From an uncultured Pelagibacteraceae bacterium (lineage in GTDB: Bacteria; Pseudomonadota; Alphaproteobacteria; Pelagibacterales; Pelagibacteraceae): DNA of 64,000 nucleotides. Below the pieces are notes generated by a model that ran no database searches, was not told where the DNA came from, and saw only the letters and a program-made list of their open reading frames with translations. A program made the position numbers and the translations under genes. Shown here in pieces: positions 21,672-29,709 of the stretch (within the stretch, counting starts at the first letter, position 1; each line of letters opens with the position of its first letter). The stretch spans positions 1 to 64,000 of the forward strand of contig CACGON010000004.1 of the NCBI GenBank assembly GCA_902574695.1. The letters are read 5' to 3'.

Positions 21672-22040
21672 TTAATTCTTTTTATCCAAGGGGTGATTTA
21701 TTCCATCAAAAATTTCTATATCATCTAATTTATATGGATCTACACCTTCAATACATGCAGCATTAATCCCATACATATTTGGATTACTTCTCATTTTATG
21801 ATGAGTATAAATTCCACAAATTTTACAAAAATAATGTTCGGCTACTTTGGTATGGTACTGATATTTTGTTAATTGTTCACTGCCATTTTTTATTTGTAGA
21901 TCTTTGACCTCTACAAAAGTCATAACAGTTCCTTTTCTTTTACAAAGAGTACAATTGCATCTTCTTTTAGTTTTTAATCCTTCTTTAGGAAGTTGTATTT
22001 CTCCTTGTACTTCCCCACAATGACATGACAGTTTTTTCAT
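21672..22040 (-). CDS. GFA (glutathione-dependent formaldehyde-activating)/CENP-V family protein
   Basis: CHCGEVQGEIQLP, CNCTLCKRKG, HYFCKICGIYTHHKMRSNPNMYGINAACI Zn-binding motifs. Confidence 0.85.
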   Translation of the reverse strand: MKKLSCHCGEVQGEIQLPKEGLKTKRRCNCTLCKRKGTVMTFVEVKDLQIKNGSEQLTKYQYHTKVAEHYFCKICGIYTHHKMRSNPNMYGINAACIEGVDPYKLDDIEIFDGINHPLDKKN

Positions 22041-22105
22041 AAAGTTTATATTGAATACACCATGTAAAATTTCTTTTCATTTTTATTTTAATCCCACTTT
22101 TGGTG

Positions 22106-22135
22106 ATAGTTATCCACAACTATACACGATATAGT
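22106..22135. repeat. Nested inverted repeats ATAGTT-ATCCAC-AACTATA-CACGA-TATAGT containing a DnaA-box-like TTATCCACA
   Basis: Read directly from the GFA/umuD intergenic region; TTATCCACA at 22110-22118. Confidence 0.7.
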
Positions 22136-22195
22136 TTTCAATGTTCACGTTTTGATTCACTTTTGATTCAGTTACAGACTCAAAATACAACCTAT

Positions 22196-22223
22196 TTGAC
22201 ACTTACTAAGTAAGTGATATATT
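22196..22223 (+). promoter_or_regulatory. Predicted sigma70 promoter of umuDC (TTGACA-N16-TATATT)
   Basis: TTGACA at 22196-22201, TATATT at 22218-22223; the spacer contains the inverted repeat ACTTAC-TAA-GTAAGT (22201-22215). Confidence 0.7.
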
Positions 22224-22228
22224 AATAA

Positions 22229-22243
22229 GAACAAAATAAGAAC
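22229..22243. promoter_or_regulatory. Candidate LexA/SOS box (GAAC-N7-GAAC = GTTC-N7-GTTC)
   Basis: GAACAAAATAAGAAC exactly matches the alphaproteobacterial LexA consensus; overlaps the predicted +1 of umuDC. Confidence 0.8.
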
Positions 22244-22247
22244 ATTT

Positions 22248-22643
22248 ATGAAGCTAACTATACCTTACTATTTACATAAAGCAGGAGCTGGTTTTCCGTC
22301 TCCCGCGACTGACTATATAGAAGAAGATATCGATCTAAATGTACACTTAATAAAAAATGTTCCAGCAACTTTTGTAATAAGAGTTCAGGGAAAATCAATG
22401 ATAGATGTTGGTATCAATGATGGAGATATATTGGTTGTTGATAAAAGTTTAACACCTAGAAATTTTTCAACTGTAATTGCAAACGTACATGATGAATTGG
22501 TTGTTAAAAGTTTTGTTCAAGAAAGAGAAAAAAAATTTTTATCGTCTGGGTCTAAAAATTTTAAAGATAGAATTTTAATTAATGAAGAAGAAGATATTTT
22601 TATTTGGGGAGTTGTAACTTATGTCATCCACTCAGTTTACTAG
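22248..22643 (+). CDS. umuD: UmuD-like S24 family SOS mutagenesis protein
   Basis: AGFPSPATDYIEEDIDLNVHLI...VQGKSMIDVGINDGDILVVDKSL...DELVVKSF; catalytic Ser (GKSM) and Lys retained. Confidence 0.93.
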   Translation: MKLTIPYYLHKAGAGFPSPATDYIEEDIDLNVHLIKNVPATFVIRVQGKSMIDVGINDGDILVVDKSLTPRNFSTVIANVHDELVVKSFVQEREKKFLSSGSKNFKDRILINEEEDIFIWGVVTYVIHSVY

Positions 22644-23901
22644 GAAAATAGCACTAGTTGATTGTAATTCTTTTTACGTATCTTGTGAAAGATTATTCAA
22701 TCCAAAAATAAGAAAGAAACCTGTGGTAGTTTTATCTAATAATGATGGTTGTATTATTTCGAGATCAAATGAAGCAAAAGCTTTAGGTATTAAAATGGGC
22801 GAACCATATTTTAAAGCAAAAAATATAATTATAAAAAATAATGTTTACGTATTTTCATCAAATTACTCACTATATGGGGATTTGTCGAGAAGGGTAATGC
22901 GGACTCTTAAAAGATTTAATTCTGCAATAGAAGTTTATTCAATTGACGAGGCGTTTATGGATTTATCTAACTTTTCTGATCAAGAAGTTGAAGAAGTTGG
23001 AAAAGAGATTAGAAACACTATTTTGCAATGGACTGGTATACCAACCAGTATCGGAATAGCAAAAACTAAAACTTTAAGTAAAATTGCAAATCATATTGCA
23101 AAAAAGAAACAATCAGGAGTTACTAGTTTAATTGGAATAGAAAATATTGACCCAATATTAGAAAAAGTAGAAATAAATGATATTTGGGGAGTTGGAAAGC
23201 AGCTAACTAAATTTTATCAAAAGAATGGAATTTATAATGCTAAACAACTTAAAAATAAATCTAATACATGGATTAAAAAATGTTCAAATGTTTTAAGTTC
23301 GAGAACTGCAATGGAATTGCGAGGTATTCCTTGTATAGATTTAGAAACAACAGCAACTAAAAGAAAAAGCTGTGTAGTATCAAGATCATTTGGAAAAAGA
23401 GTTGAAAATTTTCAAGAATTAAAAGAGGCAGTTGCAAACTATTGTTTAAACGCTTCAGAAAAAATTAGGTCAGAGTCTTTAGTTGCAAAAGCAATTACTG
23501 TATTCGTTAGAACAAGCCCATTTCAAAGAAATTTTGGATATTATTCAAATTCAAAAACAATTGATTTTCCAATAGCTACGAATAATAGCATTGAAACAGT
23601 CAAAGCAGCAGTTTCAATTTTAGAAAATATTTATAAAGATGGTTATAGATATCAGAAAGCAGGGGTAATGCTCACAGGACTATCAAATTCAGATGGAAAG
23701 AAGAATTTATTTTCATCAGAAAAAGACTTAAAAATAAATAATTTAATGAGATCAATTGATAATACGAATTATAGATATGGTAGATCTACTTTAAGTCTTG
23801 CGAGTGCGGGTATTCATAAAAAATGGAATATGAGAAGAGAGCATTCTTCAAAAATAGATACTGCAGATTTTTACTGCCTACCAAAAATAAGAGCTATTTA
23901 G
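22621..23901 (+). CDS. umuC: DNA polymerase V catalytic subunit UmuC (Y-family)
   Basis: ALVDCNSFYVSCERLFNPKIRKKPVVVLSNNDGCIISRSNEAKALGIKMGEPYF; VYSIDEAFMDL; overlaps umuD. Confidence 0.95.
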   Translation: MSSTQFTRKIALVDCNSFYVSCERLFNPKIRKKPVVVLSNNDGCIISRSNEAKALGIKMGEPYFKAKNIIIKNNVYVFSSNYSLYGDLSRRVMRTLKRFNSAIEVYSIDEAFMDLSNFSDQEVEEVGKEIRNTILQWTGIPTSIGIAKTKTLSKIANHIAKKKQSGVTSLIGIENIDPILEKVEINDIWGVGKQLTKFYQKNGIYNAKQLKNKSNTWIKKCSNVLSSRTAMELRGIPCIDLETTATKRKSCVVSRSFGKRVENFQELKEAVANYCLNASEKIRSESLVAKAITVFVRTSPFQRNFGYYSNSKTIDFPIATNNSIETVKAAVSILENIYKDGYRYQKAGVMLTGLSNSDGKKNLFSSEKDLKINNLMRSIDNTNYRYGRSTLSLASAGIHKKWNMRREHSSKIDTADFYCLPKIRAI

Positions 23902-25081
23902 TAAAATGACAATTGGGCTCTACAACCGTCCATGAGGCACTACCAAAGCCTTTCTTATTAATATTTAAATAAGCATTAACTATCTTGCTTTGATAAGAAT
24001 TAAGTTCATTCTTATTATTAGACCAATTTTTTAATCTCTGAATGTTTTCGTGATCAGGAAACCTAGTAGCATAAGCATATAACCAGCCCCAATTACTGCC
24101 AGAATTTGAGCTTAAGTCCTGAATTTTATGATTTTTAGCAGGTCCTGGCCATCTATTTTCTTTAGCGTATTTAAATACAATTTCATTATTCTCTGTAAAG
24201 TCGATAAAAAATTTAACAATATTATGATAATTTTTTCCTTTAAACTCATAGTTCCAAATATTGTACCCCTGATTTTCAGCAATGATTGCTATCACAGCTA
24301 AAGCATTCATAGCTCTAGCTTGATAAAACATTGCTCGTCCACCTCTTCTGGTTTCAATTGGCATGCTGCCATCTTTTCTTTGATATTTAATTGCAGCTTC
24401 ATAATTTTTAAAAGCTTTCCTAAACAGTTTACTGTCGTTTAAAAGAACTCCTAATTCCATATGAGCTACTGCAGATGATAAAGCGTGGTTATGTGCTCTT
24501 CTAGGAGTTCCAGCAGCACCACCATAATCGTAATTTTTTAAGCCGTACATCAAATGTTGATTTTTTTTAACAATTTTTTTAAACCAATCTTTAATTATTT
24601 TATCATCACTTTCATTTACATTAATTATTTGTTTTGCAAATGAATATGCGGCCATCATTGGTGAGGCTATATAAAGATTTACAGTCAATGTATCATTCCA
24701 ATGTCTTCCCTCATTATCGGATGGGCCTGTTCTTTTTGCTGCATTTGCATTTGCCCAATCCAAAATAACTCTCACAACATTTTCACATGCTTCGATATTT
24801 CCTCCTCCACATGGAAAGCTAAAGTTTTCAAACTTATTTTGAGCATGATTAAATCTGTTATCAAGACCATACCCTGATGGCGCTTCTACTTTAAGCACTG
24901 GTTTAACAAAGTTAGTTTCTGGACTTACATACATCTTGGTTTGACAATTTTTTAAATTACTAGGTATTTTAAAAATTATTTCTGGATAAGTAACTTTAGA
25001 TTTTTTTTTAATATTTTTAAAATCCGCATAAAGATCTGACGAGATTAAAAAAAATATTAATGAGAGTATAATTTTAATCAT
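23894..25081 (-). CDS. alginate lyase family (PL5-like) secreted protein
   Basis: Signal peptide; DWANANAAKRTGPSDNEGRHWNDTLTVNLYIASPMMAAYSF; RRAHNHALSSAVAHMELGVLLND; RRGGRAMFYQARAMNALAVIAIIAENQG, resembling the AlgL NxH...RxxxYH regions. Confidence 0.7.
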   Translation of the reverse strand: MIKIILSLIFFLISSDLYADFKNIKKKSKVTYPEIIFKIPSNLKNCQTKMYVSPETNFVKPVLKVEAPSGYGLDNRFNHAQNKFENFSFPCGGGNIEACENVVRVILDWANANAAKRTGPSDNEGRHWNDTLTVNLYIASPMMAAYSFAKQIINVNESDDKIIKDWFKKIVKKNQHLMYGLKNYDYGGAAGTPRRAHNHALSSAVAHMELGVLLNDSKLFRKAFKNYEAAIKYQRKDGSMPIETRRGGRAMFYQARAMNALAVIAIIAENQGYNIWNYEFKGKNYHNIVKFFIDFTENNEIVFKYAKENRWPGPAKNHKIQDLSSNSGSNWGWLYAYATRFPDHENIQRLKNWSNNKNELNSYQSKIVNAYLNINKKGFGSASWTVVEPNCHFTK

Positions 25082-25949
25082 TTTTTATAACTTCTATATC
25101 TGAAATATTCTCAAGACACTTATCATATTCCTGCATATTCTCTCTTTGAGACAATTTTAGAATTAAAATGTTAAAAATAATAATTAAAACTATTGGAAAA
25201 GATGTAATTATAGAAAAGTTATTTTGGATAATTAAAGAATATAAAATTATAAATCCTAAAGAACGAATTATAACATTTATCTTAAAAACACTTATAATTG
25301 AGAGTGAGTGAGTAATTAAATTATAGAAACTCATTTTTGATAAATCAAAATATCTCTTTCCTCTTATAGAGGGTATAGAGTCTCTTATTTTGGTAATCTT
25401 TACTAATGAAGCTGAATAGCAATTCCATGTTGCTTTCTCATTTATCATTTTTTTTACTACACTTTTAGGGATACATGTAAAATGACCAAACCTAATTAAT
25501 TTTCCAGTAAATATATAAGTAATAATTTTATGAACTTCGTAGCAAAATTTAAATATATTATTCTCTGATCTTTTTACTCGTTTGCCTACTACTGAAATAT
25601 TTGGATTTTTAATTATTTTTTCTACAAATTGAATAATTTCGTCAGGTCTATCTTCTCCATCTCCGTCCATTGGAATAACATAATCAAAATCCTCTTTTTC
25701 ATAAATATATTTAAGTCCAGCTGCATTACACCTTCCATGTCCACGATTACTAATCATATTAATAATTTTGATAGATTTTAGACTTTTGAAACTTAAAATA
25801 TTATCTGGTTTTTCTTGAGTAGATGCGTCATTAACAATTATAACTGAAAAATCAGCATTTATATCTTTAATAGCTATATCAATATTTTTAATTAAAAGTT
25901 TTACTGAATTCCAATCATTGAAGATAGGTATCAGTATTTTAATTTTCAT
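25074..25949 (-). CDS. glycosyltransferase family 2
   Basis: KILIPIFNDWNSVKLLIKNID...FSVIIVNDAST...GRCNAAGLKYIYE...DYVIPMDGDGEDRPDEIIQF plus C-terminal TM segments. Confidence 0.88.
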   Translation of the reverse strand: MKIKILIPIFNDWNSVKLLIKNIDIAIKDINADFSVIIVNDASTQEKPDNILSFKSLKSIKIINMISNRGHGRCNAAGLKYIYEKEDFDYVIPMDGDGEDRPDEIIQFVEKIIKNPNISVVGKRVKRSENNIFKFCYEVHKIITYIFTGKLIRFGHFTCIPKSVVKKMINEKATWNCYSASLVKITKIRDSIPSIRGKRYFDLSKMSFYNLITHSLSIISVFKINVIIRSLGFIILYSLIIQNNFSIITSFPIVLIIIFNILILKLSQRENMQEYDKCLENISDIEVIKND

Positions 25950-25953
25950 AAGA

Positions 25954-26079
25954 TTAATTTACAGAATTTAAAAATCTTATTAAAGATACAAATATTCCAT
26001 GGCCTGAAATTTCTATAACGGCTATGACCACTATTATAAAAAGAGTTTTCTTTAATTTAGTATCAAAAAATTTATTCAT
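25954..26079 (-). CDS. small predicted membrane protein (41 aa), not in the ORF track
   Basis: Reverse translation MNKFFDTKLKKTLFIIVVIAVIEISGHGIFVSLIRFLNSVN*; start overlaps the upstream GT39-like stop as ATGA; ends 5 nt before the GT2 start. Confidence 0.65.
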   Translation of the reverse strand: MNKFFDTKLKKTLFIIVVIAVIEISGHGIFVSLIRFLNSVN

Positions 26080-27416
26080 TTCACTCCAATACAAATCTCA
26101 TCTAAACAAATATATTTACTATAACTATCTAATTTAGCTTTATCTACCTTTCCTTCCCAGGCTGGTCTCGATTTTAAATGATATGATAAGTTTCCAGCTA
26201 CCCATTCATCACCTAAAATGACATTTATTGTATCATTAAACTCAGTATCCCATTTTTTTTGAACTTTATCTGCAATTATCTTGCCTGGATAGTCTGTTCT
26301 TTTATCTTCTTTGATAATAGAGACAGATGCATAACCTATTGGAGATATTAAAAATAAAAATATAAAACACTTTGTGAATTTTTTAATATTGTTTAAATCT
26401 ATATACCTCTGAAAAATGTATACTAATAAAGTTCCAGAAAAAAGATAAAAAGGCGTCATCCACATTGTTCTAATTTTTGAACCACTTATAATTGATGTGA
26501 AAAGCATAAGACATATTGGTATTAAATTTACAATTAATAAAAATATAAATTTTTTATCTTTAAAATTTAAATTGAACTTTGGTTTTTTTATTGCAAAGTA
26601 AAATAGTATTAATGCTGGCAATATAATTAAAATTTGTTTTATTAAAAAGATAAAAGGGAATTTTAAGTGATTTATATAATTTACTTCTCCTAAACCAGCT
26701 CTAGAAAAAGCATATTTAATTGTTATAAAATCATTATTAAATAGCCAAATTAAATGTGGAATTAAAAGAACAAAAAATATCTCAATACATATTAAATATT
26801 TAAAATCGAATTTTTTATCTTTTAAAATTTTTATTTGATAAAAAAATAAAATTAAAATGGAAATCAAGAGATAGATAAATAAATATTTTGTTAGAAAACC
26901 TATTGCAGCAAAAACAGCTAAACAAAAAATGTCAAAAAGATTAATTTTTTTTCCCTCAAATATTTTCCAAGTATAAAAAACTGTAAGAGACCAAAAAGGT
27001 AATTGACAAACATTTACGTTAAATTCTGGTGTGGTGAAGTTATAAAAATATATACCTTCCAAAAGTATTACTGATAAAAAACTATATATTTTGTTTTCCA
27101 GTATCTTATCACTTACTTTAAAAACTATAAAAAATGAAAAAATAACAAAAATTTGACTGAGAAGGTAAAATGCCCAATCTTGATTACCAAATATAAAATA
27201 AAATAATTCTACAAAAAAAGCACTTGCGGGTGGGTGTTTACTGAAGCCCCAGTCTAAATTACTACCCCAGGCTAAGGCCTCTATCGTGTCTAGGGGTAAA
27301 TTTTCATTTGTTACTGAAGGAATCAGTGTCCAAATAAACAGATGCATTATTAGAAAAAGATAAAAATAATTTATTATTTTTTTTCTGTAATTAAACATTT
27401 GCTTGAATTTATACAA
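26076..27416 (-). CDS. glycosyltransferase family 39-like (ArnT/PMT) membrane protein
   Basis: LPLDTIEALAWGSNLDWGFSKHPPASAFFVELFYFIFGNQDWAFYLLSQIFV, a motif of dolichyl-P-mannose transferase-like proteins; many TM segments. Confidence 0.85.
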   Translation of the reverse strand: MYKFKQMFNYRKKIINYFYLFLIMHLFIWTLIPSVTNENLPLDTIEALAWGSNLDWGFSKHPPASAFFVELFYFIFGNQDWAFYLLSQIFVIFSFFIVFKVSDKILENKIYSFLSVILLEGIYFYNFTTPEFNVNVCQLPFWSLTVFYTWKIFEGKKINLFDIFCLAVFAAIGFLTKYLFIYLLISILILFFYQIKILKDKKFDFKYLICIEIFFVLLIPHLIWLFNNDFITIKYAFSRAGLGEVNYINHLKFPFIFLIKQILIILPALILFYFAIKKPKFNLNFKDKKFIFLLIVNLIPICLMLFTSIISGSKIRTMWMTPFYLFSGTLLVYIFQRYIDLNNIKKFTKCFIFLFLISPIGYASVSIIKEDKRTDYPGKIIADKVQKKWDTEFNDTINVILGDEWVAGNLSYHLKSRPAWEGKVDKAKLDSYSKYICLDEICIGVK

Positions 27417-27427
27417 TTAAACCAATC

Positions 27428-27455
27428 TTGACACTAATTAATTGCTGAATATACT
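27428..27455 (+). promoter_or_regulatory. Predicted sigma70 promoter of dksA (TTGACA-N16-TATACT)
   Basis: TTGACA 27428-27433 and TATACT 27450-27455, followed by a C-rich discriminator (CCCCAACG). Confidence 0.7.
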
Positions 27456-27478
27456 CCCCAACGTTTAATCTAATAAAT

Positions 27479-27895
27479 ATGGTTAAGATATCAAAAAACT
27501 ACATTCCTAAAAGCACAGAAAAGTACATGTGTGAAAAACATAAAGCTTTTTTTAAAACTAAGTTATTAGAATGGAAGAAAGATTTAGTTAAATCAAATAA
27601 TGAGGCTCTATATAATAGTTCACTTGATGATAATAGCACATCTGCAGATATTGTTGATCAAGCAAGTTCCTACACCGAAAAAAATGTAGAAATGAGAGCA
27701 ATAAATAGACAAATTAAATTAATTTCTAAAATAGACTCTGCTTTAAAGAGAATAAAAGATGGAACGTATGGCTTTTGTGAAGAAACAGCAGAGCCAATTG
27801 GTTTAAAAAGACTAATGGCAAGGCCAGTTGCAACATTATGTATTGCCGCTCAAGAAAAACATGAGAAAGAGGAAAAAGTTTATGCAGATGATTAA
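27479..27895 (+). CDS. dksA: RNA polymerase-binding transcription factor DksA
   Basis: TYGFCEETAEPIGLKRLMARPVATLCIAAQEKHEKEEK C-terminal DksA/TraR finger; coiled-coil domain upstream. Confidence 0.93.
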   Translation: MVKISKNYIPKSTEKYMCEKHKAFFKTKLLEWKKDLVKSNNEALYNSSLDDNSTSADIVDQASSYTEKNVEMRAINRQIKLISKIDSALKRIKDGTYGFCEETAEPIGLKRLMARPVATLCIAAQEKHEKEEKVYADD

Positions 27896-29709
27896 TTCAA
27901 TTTTCTTTTTAATATACTGTAATTTTCAATAGTTTCTATTAGTTCAAAATTTTCTTTTATATAATCATTTACCAAGAACAATCTTCTCTCTAAGGGTGCT
28001 AACCAATTAAATTTTATTCCCCCTGAAATAATTATTTCAGTTTTTTCTAATTCATTTATAAATTTTTCTTGATCTGGAATCGATCCAATACTCCAAATTA
28101 AATAATATTTTGAACAACTTTTTTTTCTTAATAGAAAATTAAGTGCTGCATCATGTGAAAATAGCTGAATACATTCATAGTTATCTAACATTGGCTTCAC
28201 ATTTTTAATAAAATTATTCTCCTTTTCGTCGAGATATATTTGATCATCATAATTTGTATACTCAATAAATCTTTTATTATAATTTTTTATATTTTTAAGA
28301 TTTATATCAAAAACTAAAAAAAATGATAAAATAAGGATAAAGGCTAAACTGATATTTTTAATACTAGAGTTATAGATAATAAATTTTTTATTAATTTTAG
28401 ATAACAAGGAATATAAAATAATTATTGAAAAAAAAATTATAGGATAACCAAATATATGTTTCATATGGGGTCCATCCGATCTTCCAACAACATAAGCATA
28501 ACTAAAAATCGAGATTAAACATAAAAATATAAGTAAAAATTTTAAACTTGTTAAATAATTGTCATCAATTTTGAAAAATAAATTTATAGTGATTATTGAG
28601 ATTAATATAATCGAAATCATAGTTTTAACTGCTCTGTAAGAGTCTGGATCGTTACTAAATGGGGTTGGATGAATTATGCCATGTATATGGCTTATATATT
28701 TATAAACAGAAAATGTATTATCTATAAAATAATTAAACTCTGTTCCTAAATAAAAATAAAATACTAACCACCAAAATAATATTGCTAATAATAAAATTAG
28801 GAAATTTTTAAAATTTTTTCTTATCAAAAGAAAAATCAGAAAGCTTATCAATATCAAATTTAATACTAAACCCCTATCAATACCCCATAACAAGGTGGCT
28901 ATACTTAAAAACCCAAAAATAAAAAGAACAGTAACTCGTAAATTTTTATTTTCAAAAAAAAATGTAAATAATATTAATGAAAAGATTATTGGTATTTCTC
29001 TTGAAACAAGGTGATCAACACTTGCAATATCATAATCTATAACTGATAAAAATATAAATGAATTTAAAATAAAAAATATATTTTTATAAAAATTATTTAT
29101 TTTTAAGTAATTAGTAATTTTAAAAGATAAAACCACAAGTAAAAACTTTAGAAAAAAAATTAAAAAAATGTCTGTAATTCTTTTAAGGCCAATGGTTTGA
29201 ATATCAAAAATATTCCATAAAATTTTAGCACTTACGGTTTCATAAAATATTCCCTGTGTCACGTAAGAACCGGACCATAATGATCCATCTATAGAACTTT
29301 TAAATGCTGAGCTTACCTGTTGACCTTCATGCATTAAATCAAGATTATGTAATTGAAATCGAACTGATAAAAATTCAGAAATAATTAATAAAAAAATTAT
29401 TAGGAACAAAAAATATAAAGAATAATTTTTATTATTATTAATTGTACTTTCATTATTAAGATTTAAAAAAAGGTTTTTAAGTTTTTTTTTTTTAAAAAAA
29501 ATTTGTGAAAAAAAAATTAAAATCGGTAAAAATATAAAAATTAAATATCTTAAAATATCATTGGCAGGATTAAATTTTTTTTTTGAATATTCTCCAACTA
29601 TAGATAAATCATTATATGGAAGGACAATTTTATCCCACATAACTGTTGAAATCAAAATAGATAAACAAATTAATAAACTTAAAATTATATTATATTTGAA
29701 ATGCCTCAT
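27892..29709 (-). CDS. polytopic membrane protein, unknown (glycosyltransferase-C-like)
   Basis: 605 aa, many TM helices; LDLMHEGQQVSSAFKSSIDGSLWSGSYVTQG luminal-type motif; adjacent to glycosyltransferases. Confidence 0.6.
   Translation of the reverse strand: MRHFKYNIILSLLICLSILISTVMWDKIVLPYNDLSIVGEYSKKKFNPANDILRYLIFIFLPILIFFSQIFFKKKKLKNLFLNLNNESTINNNKNYSLYFLFLIIFLLIISEFLSVRFQLHNLDLMHEGQQVSSAFKSSIDGSLWSGSYVTQGIFYETVSAKILWNIFDIQTIGLKRITDIFLIFFLKFLLVVLSFKITNYLKINNFYKNIFFILNSFIFLSVIDYDIASVDHLVSREIPIIFSLILFTFFFENKNLRVTVLFIFGFLSIATLLWGIDRGLVLNLILISFLIFLLIRKNFKNFLILLLAILFWWLVFYFYLGTEFNYFIDNTFSVYKYISHIHGIIHPTPFSNDPDSYRAVKTMISIILISIITINLFFKIDDNYLTSLKFLLIFLCLISIFSYAYVVGRSDGPHMKHIFGYPIIFFSIIILYSLLSKINKKFIIYNSSIKNISLAFILILSFFLVFDINLKNIKNYNKRFIEYTNYDDQIYLDEKENNFIKNVKPMLDNYECIQLFSHDAALNFLLRKKSCSKYYLIWSIGSIPDQEKFINELEKTEIIISGGIKFNWLAPLERRLFLVNDYIKENFELIETIENYSILKRKLN

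Noticed and set aside
22106-22170. Possible oriC (DnaA box plus repeats)
   Set aside because: Only one consensus DnaA box, no DnaA-box cluster, no typical oriC neighbours; more likely a regulatory spacer.
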